In this document: positions 24,205 through 33,594 of the stretch, piece after piece
How positions within the stretch are numbered: position 1 is the first letter of the stretch
Layout: the number at the start of each line of letters is the position of its first letter
Assembly: GCF_900116855.1 (NCBI RefSeq)
Contig: NZ_UETD01000016.1
Coordinates: 46,221-90,412 of the forward strand
Source of the DNA: Ruminococcus flavefaciens
GTDB lineage: Bacteria > Bacillota > Clostridia > Oscillospirales > Ruminococcaceae
Length of the DNA stretch: 44,192 bases
Reading direction: 5' to 3'
Program-made: the position numbers and the translations under genes
The notes under the pieces: model-generated
What the model was told of the DNA's origin: nothing
Database searches by the model: none
The model's input: the letters and a program-made list of their open reading frames with translations, nothing else

Positions 24205-24897
24205 TCATATTATTTCCCAATAACCTTTATGCGTAGTCCCAACTCTCCTTATTATCTTTTCATCCTTCAATCGCTTAACATAATACTTTCCCCTATCCCG
24301 CTTCCAATCAAGCTGTTCTGCAATCTGCTTTTGAGAATACTCGGGATGCTCCCTTATTACTGCTAAAACCAATTCGGATAACTCAGTTTGGGTAGGAGTT
24401 TGGGTAGTCTTCCCTGCAAAGAATGTGATCATAAAGTCCTCATGATGAATAAGATACTCCGGCTGTGGATTTTTTGATGCTTCACATGATTCCTTTATCT
24501 TTTCAATTCCACGTCCCCATGATTCGATATATCCTGCACGATAGAATGTACTTGCTATCAATGGATTATAAGGTCTGGATTTGTGGGGCTTCATAAGATT
24601 CTCGACTGTCCAGTCCTCTGTGAATACGCAATCATTGGCAATCATTATCTTATCATCGTATACCCTGATCTGTATAGGCGTAAGGGTTGCGTAATTCTTA
24701 TGAGCAATGGCATTCAATACCGCTTCTCTCAAGCCTTCCTTACGAAGGCGGTAGTAATATGTCTTAATATTGATTCCATTCTGAGCACAGAAGGCTGTTA
24801 CGGTCATACCGCTTTCCTTCTGTGCTTTGATCTGCTCCGTCCATTCCTGCAGCTGTACATCTCGCTTGACAGTGGTAATAGCTGTCGTTGTTTTCAT
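24205..24897 (-). pseudogene. In-frame chimera: IS66 TnpA N-terminus fused to HATPase_c_4/winged-helix C-terminus
   Basis: 230 codons. The first 53 or so are the start of an IS66 accessory protein TnpA: a helix-turn-helix with QLQEWTEQIKAQKESGMTVTAFC-type residues and the usual TYYYRLRK. At about base 24,738 the frame passes without a break into REAVLNAIAHKNYA, the start of the HATPase_c_4 part of an AlbA_4/RecG-like ATP-binding regulator. That runs to a C-terminal winged helix (QKQIAEQLDWKRDRGKYYVKRLK). Neither parent is complete: the TnpA tail and the regulator's N-terminal AlbA_4 domain are missing. The fusion could still make a DNA-binding protein since the frame is open, it has a ribosome site, a promoter with an operator-like dyad, and a terminator. 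More likely it is a deletion remnant. Confidence 0.75.
24209..24407. repeat. 199-bp direct repeat, copy 1
   Basis: Matches 43,994-44,192 at a constant offset of 19,785 bases with about four mismatches by eye. It covers the winged-helix end of the HATPase_c_4 protein. Both copies have the same orientation and bracket about 20 kb of island cargo. The second copy runs to the last base of the window, so the repeat may be longer there. Confidence 0.9.
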
Positions 24898-24934
24898 CTC
24901 CGTATTCCCCCTATGTCTAATTTAGGCCAGTTTA

Positions 24935-24994
24935 CTCCATAGACTATTTTAGCTTATCTAATTTAGTCTATGGAGCTGCTTAGACTTTATTATA
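24935..24994 (-). promoter_or_regulatory. Extended -10 promoter and palindromic operator-like site before the chimera gene
   Basis: TATAAT (24,989-24,994 on the minus strand) is preceded by TGGTG, as in the 23.9- and 37.2-kb promoters. No good -35 is visible. Just downstream is a 12-bp dyad: CTCCATAGACTA at 24,935-24,946 paired with TAGTCTATGGAG at 24,964-24,975, with CTAATTTAG-type boxes around it. It could be an operator for a helix-turn-helix protein or the old end of the inserted element. Confidence 0.5.
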
Positions 24995-25078
24995 CACCAG
25001 ATTCTTTTTTAGAGGAATACGTCGTTTATTTTACGCTTACTTTTAAACCATCTCTTCATTGTTTGTAGAACAAAAGTA

Positions 25079-25106
25079 AAAGGCTCTGCATTTCTGCAAA
25101 GCCTTT
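25079..25106 (-). terminator. Terminator behind the 25.1-kb gene fragment
   Basis: AAAGGCT pairs with AGCCTTT and TGCA with TGCA around a TTTC loop, followed on the minus strand by TTTACTTTTG. It lies 8 bases after the stop of the fragment at 25,114. Confidence 0.75.
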
Positions 25107-25113
25107 GTGCTAA

Positions 25114-25230
25114 TTATTCGTCCTCGTCCGAACACTCCGACAAGCCGTGCGTGAGCTGAATATAAACGCCCCCTGCTCGGCCACGCTCCTCTCCCTCTTT
25201 GGACATCATGAGTTCAAGGAAATACACCAT
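25114..25230 (-). pseudogene. GC-rich C-terminal fragment of an unidentified gene
   Basis: From ATG (25,228-25,230) the minus strand encodes 38 residues (MVYFLELMMSKEGEERGRAG... ending ECSDEDE), followed by a real-looking terminator. An in-frame stop lies just upstream, and no ribosome site precedes the ATG. The stretch is clearly richer in G+C than the DNA on either side and resembles the chromosomal region at the window start. It is probably the tail of a gene brought in or truncated by insertion. I do not recognise the family. Confidence 0.4.
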
Positions 25231-25447
25231 TGCATATTAGTATTATGATACGCACCATACAAATGATTTAGACTTATACAGGACAGAAAACGCTAATGCT
25301 AATAGACTTTAGTTTATTAATTATTAGCCAGTAACAGAAACATCAATAATACCAGTATTTCAATTACCAATATTGGGGATTAAGCCTTAACCAAGTTTGA
25401 AAATAGATGTTACAGAAATCAAAAAATCAGTTTCTTTTTTATTTAAA
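25231..25447. other. AT-rich spacer, nothing recognised
   Basis: About 217 bases downstream of the 156-residue membrane protein gene. No gene, promoter or stable hairpin is convincing here. Confidence 0.4.
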
Positions 25448-25918
25448 TTAGCCCTTCCAATCTGGATTGTCTATGTCAAAAACGCTCGCATCTAAATCAA
25501 CAATCTTCGGAGTGAAGAACCAACCCGGTTTAAAAACAATTGTTACAGAAATTATATATTCTTTATTTTCTATAGTTATTCTTTGCGCCAAATCATTTCT
25601 ACCAATTTGATTTGTTGAATATACACTATTTGGATTTCCTTCATACTCATAGTCTAAACTGCTAACCAAACTGCAAAACTTATATTTTTCTTCGGCATTC
25701 GAAAAGCTGAATTTGTCTTTCGATATAAGTTTTTTTAGGTCACTGCTTAACATATTGTAGTCAATATAATTGTTTAAATCACTTATACCTTTGCAATTAT
25801 AATTAAGTTTTTCTACAAAGTGATAGCAATGTCGATGATTTGCAGAGTACAAAATTACAACAAATAAAACCGTAGACAACAATGATATAAGCACTTTTTT
25901 TATTATTTTAACTTTCAT
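25448..25918 (-). CDS. Small membrane-anchored protein coupled to the CBM3 protein gene
   Basis: 156 residues. There is a basic start (MKVKIIKK) and a single hydrophobic segment (about 9-25), then an outside domain containing two nearby cysteines (about 31 and 42) and another at about 81; it ends FDIDNPDWKG. Not recognised. The ATG overlaps the TGA of the 1,216-residue secreted protein (ATGA), so the two are made together and probably work together; it could hold, protect against or process the larger protein. Ribosome site GAGGAAT lies inside the upstream gene. Confidence 0.78.
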   Translation of the reverse strand: MKVKIIKKVLISLLSTVLFVVILYSANHRHCYHFVEKLNYNCKGISDLNNYIDYNMLSSDLKKLISKDKFSFSNAEEKYKFCSLVSSLDYEYEGNPNSVYSTNQIGRNDLAQRITIENKEYIISVTIVFKPGWFFTPKIVDLDASVFDIDNPDWKG

Positions 25919-28900
25919 ATTAATTCCTCTACAGTGTCTGTTTCAGGGCAATATCGTACAAGTTTGCTGATTGAAGTATTGCTTTTTTTTACCATTTTTT
26001 TACTTGTTGAATTATTATCTACTGAGACATTAAATATGTATTCGTCAATATTAGATGCTATGAACTCACCAGTGTTTGAAAAGCATTCTCTATCAATTGC
26101 CATTATTTCATCAGATATACTATTATCATCAATTGCTGAACCATAATATCTTCGAATAGCATTTACCGCATTTGGAATGATCATTTCATCATCATAAGAA
26201 ACATAACCTATGTCTTTATCAGATATGCTCGCAACTACTACATACCTTGCAGTGTATCTATAGATATAATCACAACTTACTTCATCTGTGCTAATCAAAG
26301 AATCATACAGAAAATCCTCATCGTAATGTTCTTTAACAATCAAGCCACATGGTAAAGTATCCGGAAGAATTTTTGAATAAAAAGCATTTGCTTTTATCCA
26401 TGCATCGTGAATAGTACTACGTTCGGAATCTGAATGCTCTGGCGAACAATAATATAAAAAATCATCAATTACTTGATAATCAGGCTTTGCCGCATCTGCA
26501 CTTGGTGCCTGTCCGTGATATCCTAATACGCCTTTTAGATTTTTATTATTTACAAGAACATCTACCCATCTATCAGTACTGGATGCAGATAAAGCTTTTC
26601 TTTCACTTGTATCTACAATTGGATCACCTTCCTTTTGCTTATTGACTTGGCTACATGCACCTGTAATGATCCATTGTAAGTTTTCGGTAATTCCGTCATT
26701 AACATGATCTTTCATATTAATGCTAAAAATATTATTATCATTAATGCCATTTCTGCCATTATAGAAATTAGATATAAACTCACCATTGTTTATATTGAGT
26801 TTTCTTGCAGAATCAAACAATCCAAAGTTCTGAAAATCTATTCCAACATTTTTATCGGTTGTAATTATCTGACTATATAGCATTTCATATATATCATTAT
26901 CAATCTCTTTATCTCCAGAACTGTAAACGGATCTAATTCCATTTGGATAAATTGGAATTACGCCGCCACGTGAACCATGGCCGCTAATATATGCTATATC
27001 AGAAGCAAGAAGAGCTTTAAGATTCTCATTATTGAAATTAAAATCATCAAGTGAACTATTAGGATTATTATTTGTTATGTTTTCAGCAGTTGCGTATTCA
27101 TTGTATGGAACACCTCCAAAATCAGTTGAGAAGTGATTTATAAAGTTGTTGTAATCATCAAGTGTGTTAACGCCCGCCTTTCCTTCACCAATTTTAAAAG
27201 CAGAGAAAGTAGGATGATAATCACCTATAGGTTCACCATATTCATACCCTGCATATTCTCCATTGTTGTTTAAATAATTTGCTGTAAATAGAATGTTATT
27301 AGCTATATAATTCGTATCTGTTATTCCAGAGTACGAATAATCATTCTCCAAATTGAAATTTCCTTGTGCCCAGTTTTGGTTTGATAATTGTAGATGAATG
27401 TCTATACTTTCATTGTAACATAAAGCTCCACTTATCGAAGAAAACAATAACTTGATTTTTGAGTTTGCTCTATCTTTCTTTGTTTCAAGAAGTGTAGCTT
27501 CACCACTAATCTTATCAGTTATTGAAATCCAATCATCATTTATTTTGCCACCAGCATAGTAAATATAAACATTTTGTACATAATCATTATCATTCATGTA
27601 ATAATATGTAAGCTCAGAATTAGATAAATAAATAGGAGTAGTTGAGGTATTTTTGAGAGTTATTATCATATCTACAATACTATCATTATTAATCGTGTTT
27701 GCCAAACAAGAGATACTCATAGTTGGAACAGATACTTCAGAAGCATCTTTAGGTTCTGTGCCCCATACTTTTTTACCGCTACTGATTTCATATATAGGCA
27801 TTTTAGTCCATAATATTAAGCCGTTTTCATCATTATAATTACTATCAATTGCTGAGAAATCGTTCAGAATATTTATAGAACTCCAATTACTTGAATGCAT
27901 TGCACTGTATACGCGTAAGTCTTCAGCCATGTCTAATGTAATATTTGATTTAGAAAAATCAAATTCCAAATAAGCGTTTGCATTATTTTTATAAGGTGCT
28001 GGAATGCTGTGATATGAAACATTAACATTTACAGAATTATTATATTGGTTTCCACAGTAATATATATCAATTATTTTATTTGAATCAGGCGTTTCATCAA
28101 TAAAATAGTACCGCGCTATATAATTATTCAAATCTATTGTGGCGTTACTGCTATTTACCAGTTTGAAATCAAGTTCCAAATTATTAGAATTATTGTTAAT
28201 TCTGTTTCTATTAAAATAGAGTTTTAAAGGACCATTTGTTTGTAACGCTGGTACTTCTATATTTCTTTGAAGAGTCTTAGTGTCAGCATTGGCAGCCGCT
28301 ACAGTAACGCTGTACGATTTTATAGAAGAGATAGAATTTGGTTCCACCCATACCTTCCATGACACCTGCCTTTGATTGCTATTCACTGCCAAATCACCCA
28401 AATCAACAGTTTCTTTACCTTCAACAATAGACATATTACTCGGAAGATTTAAACGAGCAGTAACATCATGCGCATCACCATCACCGATATTTTGAATATA
28501 AGCGGTTACAGTAAAGGGATTAGGATTATAGGTATCCGATTCAATTTCATTATGCTCAACCTCTAACTTAGTTGCTCCTGTCAGTGCAACTGCTAAAGGC
28601 GGTGTTCCGTCTTGTTGAAGAGAACTTAAGCCATAGAAAGTTTTACAATTATAATTATCTCCACTTGAAAGTTTTTTTGGATTCCAATAAATACATACAG
28701 CACTGTCACCATTTGCTGCACCTGCTGCCCTGGAATAATCCCAATAATTATTATATGCGCTCCTCCAATTTGTAAATCTCACTCGATCTGGTATCATTGA
28801 ACTGCTACTTTTTATCGTACCTTGAGCAATTACATTTGGTTTTGTTAAGGAGTCAAAGGACTGCCAAAACTCTGGAACGTCATCTCCTGATAAATCCGTT

Positions 28901-29565
28901 TCTAAAGATGTATCTCCAACATTAGGAATTCTAAACGGAGAACTATCATTCCCACCTAACATAGTATCAAACATTATTCGTACGCCAACATTATGAGATG
29001 CTGTTCCAATATTTTTTACATTATATGAGAATTCAGCAACATCCTCTCTGCCTGTATACTGATTAGTAATCAAACTAAAATTTAGTGTTACGCTTACATC
29101 ATCATATACAGCAGAGGCACTTATAATATTTTCAGTATAAGATACATTAGCTGGAGTGAACTTATAATTTTCACCATCTATCCGAATTGTTGTAAATGAT
29201 GTTCCACCTTCAGGGAATCCATAAAGTAATCTTTTATTGTTGTCAGTTGATAGAGTTGGATCGCCTTCAACTGTGCCCAAGGAATAAATTCCGTTTTTAT
29301 AATATAATTCTAAAAATTCGTTTTTTATTCCATTAGTTGTAATAGTGCTTCTTAACTTGGTTTTGGGCGCAGTCTCTTGATTTGACGCAATTTGAGTTTT
29401 CCATTCTTGATATGTATCGCTATTCGCATCAAAAGTGGAATAGTATTCAACATCAGCAGGGGTGTCATCTGCAAACGAAATCATCTGACTTGATGGAAAA
29501 GAGCAAATAAACGTAAGACAAGATATAGTACTTACAATGCACTTAAAAAACCGATATTTCTTCAT
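25915..29565 (-). CDS. Secreted multi-domain protein: CARDB-like, two CBM3-like modules, caspase-like His/Cys motif domain
   Basis: 1,216 residues with a clear signal peptide (MKKYRFFKCIVSTISCLTF... SFADD). Domains by eye: a beta-rich N-terminal domain (about 60-335) and a CARDB/DUF11-like stretch with IQNIGDGDAHDV (about 340-440). Two modules with the CBM3 pattern follow (about 443-615 and 625-780; RINNNSNNLELDFKLVN then ARYYFID). Last is a domain with YISGHGSRGG near 857 and WIITGACSQ near 967. The His-Gly and Cys motifs, each after a hydrophobic strand, are those of clan CD cysteine peptidases (caspase, clostripain, gingipain) and related DUF6345-type proteins. Expected location is the cell surface or outside, possibly binding cellulose or plant wall. 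AAAGGAG precedes the ATG. Not recognised as a named family. Confidence 0.82.
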   Translation of the reverse strand: MKKYRFFKCIVSTISCLTFICSFPSSQMISFADDTPADVEYYSTFDANSDTYQEWKTQIASNQETAPKTKLRSTITTNGIKNEFLELYYKNGIYSLGTVEGDPTLSTDNNKRLLYGFPEGGTSFTTIRIDGENYKFTPANVSYTENIISASAVYDDVSVTLNFSLITNQYTGREDVAEFSYNVKNIGTASHNVGVRIMFDTMLGGNDSSPFRIPNVGDTSLETDLSGDDVPEFWQSFDSLTKPNVIAQGTIKSSSSMIPDRVRFTNWRSAYNNYWDYSRAAGAANGDSAVCIYWNPKKLSSGDNYNCKTFYGLSSLQQDGTPPLAVALTGATKLEVEHNEIESDTYNPNPFTVTAYIQNIGDGDAHDVTARLNLPSNMSIVEGKETVDLGDLAVNSNQRQVSWKVWVEPNSISSIKSYSVTVAAANADTKTLQRNIEVPALQTNGPLKLYFNRNRINNNSNNLELDFKLVNSSNATIDLNNYIARYYFIDETPDSNKIIDIYYCGNQYNNSVNVNVSYHSIPAPYKNNANAYLEFDFSKSNITLDMAEDLRVYSAMHSSNWSSINILNDFSAIDSNYNDENGLILWTKMPIYEISSGKKVWGTEPKDASEVSVPTMSISCLANTINNDSIVDMIITLKNTSTTPIYLSNSELTYYYMNDNDYVQNVYIYYAGGKINDDWISITDKISGEATLLETKKDRANSKIKLLFSSISGALCYNESIDIHLQLSNQNWAQGNFNLENDYSYSGITDTNYIANNILFTANYLNNNGEYAGYEYGEPIGDYHPTFSAFKIGEGKAGVNTLDDYNNFINHFSTDFGGVPYNEYATAENITNNNPNSSLDDFNFNNENLKALLASDIAYISGHGSRGGVIPIYPNGIRSVYSSGDKEIDNDIYEMLYSQIITTDKNVGIDFQNFGLFDSARKLNINNGEFISNFYNGRNGINDNNIFSINMKDHVNDGITENLQWIITGACSQVNKQKEGDPIVDTSERKALSASSTDRWVDVLVNNKNLKGVLGYHGQAPSADAAKPDYQVIDDFLYYCSPEHSDSERSTIHDAWIKANAFYSKILPDTLPCGLIVKEHYDEDFLYDSLISTDEVSCDYIYRYTARYVVVASISDKDIGYVSYDDEMIIPNAVNAIRRYYGSAIDDNSISDEIMAIDRECFSNTGEFIASNIDEYIFNVSVDNNSTSKKMVKKSNTSISKLVRYCPETDTVEELI

Positions 29566-29635
29566 ATTATTCTCCTTTGCTTATAATATTCAGCTATATT
29601 ATTTGCAGTTAACATATCTATAGTAATAATACTAT

Positions 29636-29663
29636 TTATTACTCCAATTGTAACGAATGTCAA
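29636..29663 (-). promoter_or_regulatory. Candidate promoter of the secreted CBM3 protein operon
   Basis: The minus strand has a perfect TTGACA (29,658-29,663), 16 bases, TAATAA (29,636-29,641), about 70 bases before the ATG. Confidence 0.45.
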
Positions 29664-29678
29664 TCAATTGAAATTTAT

Positions 29679-29987
29679 TCAGAAATTTTCAAACATTAAA
29701 GAAATATTATGGATGCCATATAATGATTTTTCTAACAGTATGCAGAGCTTGTAAAACTCATCAGTAATATCATCGGCATAAACATCTCCCATATGCGAAT
29801 TGTAAATCATGTCAACAACCGCAAGTACCATTTCAGTAATTATTTTACTTTCTTACAATGTTTAAAAGCTTCAATATACCTACTATCCTAATAATTTAGT
29901 CTTGTGATTAACATCATGATAGCCATAATTAAATGAAGTAAAAGCAACAACAGTCGCTACCCAAGAGTTAAAATTTTTTAATATCAT
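29679..29987 (-). pseudogene. Decayed small gene of about 100 codons
   Basis: Three coding-like segments follow each other on the minus strand in shifted frames. MILKNFNSWVATVVAF... ends at two stops, RYIEAFKHCKK is in the next frame, and IITEMVLAVVDMIYNSHMG... runs to FENF and a TGA. The total span is a multiple of three, as expected if insertions and deletions cancel out. No family recognised. It lies between two operons and is probably a dead accessory gene. Confidence 0.4.
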
Positions 29988-30198
29988 ATATTCAACCAGA
30001 TTTCATTTTTTAGCAATTGTTCTTAATTGATACTCACATTTTTACAATCAACAAACGATTATAACTATATAATATCACAGTTGATTTAATATTACAATTG
30101 TCTAAAACTGCCATTCAGGGCAAGATTTTACAGTTTCAGGACAAAAGTCAGATTTAAAAGTAATATGTAAACCGATAATTACATAAATACATATTTCA
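29988..30198. other. AT-rich spacer behind the Hachiman-type operon
   Basis: About 210 bases after the nuclease gene stop. I see no gene and no GC-rich terminator; the operon's transcription end is not obvious from sequence. Confidence 0.4.
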
Positions 30199-30951
30199 TC
30201 ACTGTTTTACAATTATCACTTTTATATCATCTTTAGCATTTTCTATATCACGTTTAAATTCTATTTCATCTCGTACAACACCAAGATCATATATAACAAA
30301 CAACTGACGTTTATATATTTTGTTGTAAGCAGTTATATCCGCATTGATTTCTTCAATTATTCGCGACTTTCTTCCATCTTTCAACAATTTCACTTCGATA
30401 CATAAGTTTAATTTGGGTACAATAAAATCAGGAATATACTCTTTACCTGAAAAAAGAAACTTTCCGGTCTCTCTATCGTAATCAATACCTTTATTCCATC
30501 CCTTTCCTACAAATAAAGTTTCAATAGCATTCTGTACTTCTTTCTCGTTCTCAGGTGGCGTAAAAATAATGCTGCGTAATTTATTCTTTATAAAATTTTC
30601 CAAATTTGAATACTCATCATTTATAAAATCAATTTCCCTTTCCAAAAAAGCAATCAATGTATCTGTGTATACAACCAAACTATCAATAATTTCTTTTTGC
30701 TGAGGCCAGAATGTATCAGCCCAGCCTTTCATTTTTGTTGTATCATAACACGGAATTCTTTCATTACTTAATTCTAATGCTTCATAGACTTCACGGGCTA
30801 AATAACCATATTCCTCAGCATATTTTTTAAAAGATGCATATCTTCCCGTTGCAATTGTTGAGCTATCATTGAGTGTCCTAATCATGTTTTCTTTTAGCGA
30901 TTTACATCTTAGAAGTAGGAACTTAATTTGCTTTGTTCTTTCAATATCCAA
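30199..30951 (-). CDS. PD-(D/E)XK nuclease-domain protein, fourth gene of the Hachiman-type operon
   Basis: 250 residues. The N-terminal half is helical. The C-terminal half is a PD-(D/E)XK fold: GKEYIPDFIVPKLNLCIEVKLL supplies the PD...E-x-K residues, followed by the usual helix and strand (ADITAYNK, QLFVIYDLG). It is likely a DNA- or RNA-cutting enzyme and possibly the effector of the operon. The start is TTG at 30,951 with GGGGGTG 5 bases upstream; no in-frame ATG lies nearby. It begins 16 bases after the stop of the SMC-like ATPase gene, so it belongs to the same transcript. The substrate is unknown. Confidence 0.82.
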   Translation of the reverse strand: MDIERTKQIKFLLLRCKSLKENMIRTLNDSSTIATGRYASFKKYAEEYGYLAREVYEALELSNERIPCYDTTKMKGWADTFWPQQKEIIDSLVVYTDTLIAFLEREIDFINDEYSNLENFIKNKLRSIIFTPPENEKEVQNAIETLFVGKGWNKGIDYDRETGKFLFSGKEYIPDFIVPKLNLCIEVKLLKDGRKSRIIEEINADITAYNKIYKRQLFVIYDLGVVRDEIEFKRDIENAKDDIKVIIVKQ

Positions 30952-30967
30952 ACAAACACCCCCATTT

Positions 30968-33568
30968 TTATTTTGGGCACTTATTACAACGATTCTTAAA
31001 ATCTTCTGACCAAGCTAAGACTCTATCAATATCCTTTTCGACTTCCTCCAACGCTGGTAAGCTAACTGGACGTTCCACTGATTGTGAATGATCAAAATGC
31101 GAATACCGAGTCATCATCTCTTCAAAAAGACTAATATCATCATCTGTTATAACGTGGAGATATCGTAGACACATTGTTTTTATGGAATAATCAAATCGTG
31201 TAACAACTTTTGACAGCAACTCCATCTCGATGCCTTGTTCTATAAGGTTGCGAAATCTTGCACAAATTGCCTGTAAATAATTATCAGCAATACTATACTC
31301 TTGATTGGCATATAGTTTTTTAATTTTTGTAAGTTCTTCTTGTTTCATGTTTTTCAGTGCAGAACTCATCTTAATAGTTCCGTTATAAGTCGGAGGAGAA
31401 ACAGGCTCACCTAATGGTTCATTTCTTAATTCAACTTCATGTGAAGTGACTTTATTTAAGGAGCCTAATCTAGCCTGCTCTTTATTGTATTCGTCTTTAC
31501 AAGAAACTAATAATTGAACAAATGCAAGTCTATGCGTAAAAACGATTACCTGGCGCTCATTTGATAACGATACTAATCTTTGGGCAACCATCTTTTCATA
31601 TTTATGATCAAGCGAAGTAATAGGATCATCAAAAATAAAGGGTAATATTTTGTTCCATGAAGACAAATCAGCAAGAAAGGCTGCTAAAGAGACTACTCTA
31701 AATTCACCTTCACTTAGGACTTCGCCTGTTTTCTTCTTTTGAACAGCCCCTCTTAATGCAACTTGATGATACGCTTTTCCTTTTTCAGCTTTTGAAACAA
31801 GTTCAACTTTAATCTTGTGATTACAATCCATAGCACTCATCTCATTATCAAATCTTGAAATATATGTATTTGTAATCAAAATCTGGGTTAAATCTTTTTT
31901 GGTTGTAGTAAGAGCATTTGTTTTACAGCTTGATATAGCTGCGTTTATTTGAATATCTTTTTTTCTTATCAGCTTATTTTCATTTATCCATTTTCTTGCA
32001 AGGAGATCATTTACTTTAATAATCTGTTCATCTCGATTTGTTATGATATCTTGCAACGATTTTATTCTTGTCGCATAATCATTTAGTAGCTTTTCTTTTG
32101 CATCTTGTAAGACTTTTATTTCCGATGATACAGGAATAGTTGTTTCAATATCATCTGTATACTCCAAAAGCCATTTACACCTTGCTTTAATGTTCTTATA
32201 TTGCTCAATGATATATTGAATTGTATTATCTTCAATACTACTTGATCTTAGTATCGATTCAACTTGTTCAATATTGATACCGGAATAAATATTTTTCAGT
32301 TTTTCTACAGTAGTTTCAAATGTAGAATGTGCCTTTTCAGACGCCTTTATTGCATTTGAGGTCATGTATTTATAAAATTCAGCAATTCTTCTATTTGCCG
32401 CGTCGGATATGTCTTGCTGACAAAGAATACATTTTCCATCTGCTATGATTGTATTTGAGACATCTGATGTTGATTCCTGAGAAAATTTAACAGCAGCATC
32501 CCACATTTTCTTCCATTTATCGGAACCTGTTTTATTTAATACAGATACTTTATTAAGTCCTTCTATCAAATTATCGGCTTCTCGCTTTGTTTCAATCTGT
32601 GCTTTACGTTGCAATAAGTATTCTTCACTAAAGCTATTGCCAGTTTTAGTAATAAGGTCAATCAGTATTTGGTATTGTTTATCCACAACACCTTTTTGAG
32701 CTTGTAACGCCTTTAATTGTTTGGAAGGATCTTGATCTTGTAATCCTTCCTGTAATGAACTAAGCTGCTTTTGTTGGTTTTCATCCCAGATATTATCTGA
32801 TATAAATTTATCATATGCTTTAATCGTTTTTAAGGCTAAAAAGTCGGTTATAGATTTGTGGCTACTTACATCCTTACCCAGAGCTGTCTGTTGAGCTAAA
32901 TTCTCGCTGCTTATTTCGTCAAATTTAGCTTTTACCCCTTCATATACCGTTGTCATTATAGAAAGTATGGATAATATATGTGGTTCATATATCACCTCAT
33001 TTTTTTCTTCTGCAAACCGCTTGGCAATAGAAGAGTCATAAATATTCAAGGGGCAAGTACTTTTCATACTTGGTTTCCAATGAATTTGTTGTTCATTCCC
33101 ATCATCACTATATGTAAGCAATGCTTGAGGACTTGGGCAATCAGTTTTATAAATATCACCTATTATGGCATTCGAATTCTTAGGAGATACAGCACTTTTT
33201 AATATCCTCACATACGACGATTTTCCACAGCCATTTTCTCCGTACACAATCGTAAGATTGTCACCGAACTCCAAAGGTCTCGTTGGTGATAAAGCACCAA
33301 CACCTTGGACTTCGGAAATACTCTTTAATATAACAGGACAATTACTGGTATTTGAAAACTCCACTGCCGAGGGGAATGTAGTCGAAGGAGCAAACTTGCT
33401 ATTTTCTCCGAGATATTCAACTTTTGCTAAAGCAAAAGCCCTGACAGTCAGCTTCTCAATATCTTCATTTCCTTGCCAAATCTGACAGAATAAATCTTTT
33501 TGCCAGTCTTCTGCTTTTTCAAACCATTTTTTTATTATAGATAATGCATCTGTATGAATTCCATTCAT
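30968..33568 (-). CDS. SMC/Rad50-like ATPase with zinc hook, third gene of the Hachiman-type operon
   Basis: 866 residues of the AAA_13/RloC-like ABC type. After about 90 N-terminal residues comes Walker A GENGCGKSS (near 108-116). Long coiled coils surround a CILC zinc hook (near 379-382). Then come the ABC signature LSEGE (near 616), Walker B ILPFIFDDPITSLD (near 642) and an H-loop FTHR. The C-terminal about 130 residues are a separate helical domain. Such proteins sense DNA ends or structures and control an attached nuclease; here the next gene encodes a PD-(D/E)XK nuclease. It begins 26 bases after hamB with AAGGTG before the ATG. RloC itself carries an anticodon-nuclease domain, which I do not see. 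Confidence 0.88.
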   Translation of the reverse strand: MNGIHTDALSIIKKWFEKAEDWQKDLFCQIWQGNEDIEKLTVRAFALAKVEYLGENSKFAPSTTFPSAVEFSNTSNCPVILKSISEVQGVGALSPTRPLEFGDNLTIVYGENGCGKSSYVRILKSAVSPKNSNAIIGDIYKTDCPSPQALLTYSDDGNEQQIHWKPSMKSTCPLNIYDSSIAKRFAEEKNEVIYEPHILSILSIMTTVYEGVKAKFDEISSENLAQQTALGKDVSSHKSITDFLALKTIKAYDKFISDNIWDENQQKQLSSLQEGLQDQDPSKQLKALQAQKGVVDKQYQILIDLITKTGNSFSEEYLLQRKAQIETKREADNLIEGLNKVSVLNKTGSDKWKKMWDAAVKFSQESTSDVSNTIIADGKCILCQQDISDAANRRIAEFYKYMTSNAIKASEKAHSTFETTVEKLKNIYSGINIEQVESILRSSSIEDNTIQYIIEQYKNIKARCKWLLEYTDDIETTIPVSSEIKVLQDAKEKLLNDYATRIKSLQDIITNRDEQIIKVNDLLARKWINENKLIRKKDIQINAAISSCKTNALTTTKKDLTQILITNTYISRFDNEMSAMDCNHKIKVELVSKAEKGKAYHQVALRGAVQKKKTGEVLSEGEFRVVSLAAFLADLSSWNKILPFIFDDPITSLDHKYEKMVAQRLVSLSNERQVIVFTHRLAFVQLLVSCKDEYNKEQARLGSLNKVTSHEVELRNEPLGEPVSPPTYNGTIKMSSALKNMKQEELTKIKKLYANQEYSIADNYLQAICARFRNLIEQGIEMELLSKVVTRFDYSIKTMCLRYLHVITDDDISLFEEMMTRYSHFDHSQSVERPVSLPALEEVEKDIDRVLAWSEDFKNRCNKCPK

Positions 33569-33594
33569 ACGCTCACCTTCTCATTCATATATTA

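Noticed and set aside
24583..24942. 119-codon plus-strand frame over the IS66 chimera
   Set aside because: Antisense to recognised TnpA and HATPase_c_4 sequence.
30968..33568. RloC anticodon nuclease
   Set aside because: The zinc hook and ABC motifs fit, but no anticodon-nuclease C-terminal motif is visible and a separate nuclease gene follows.
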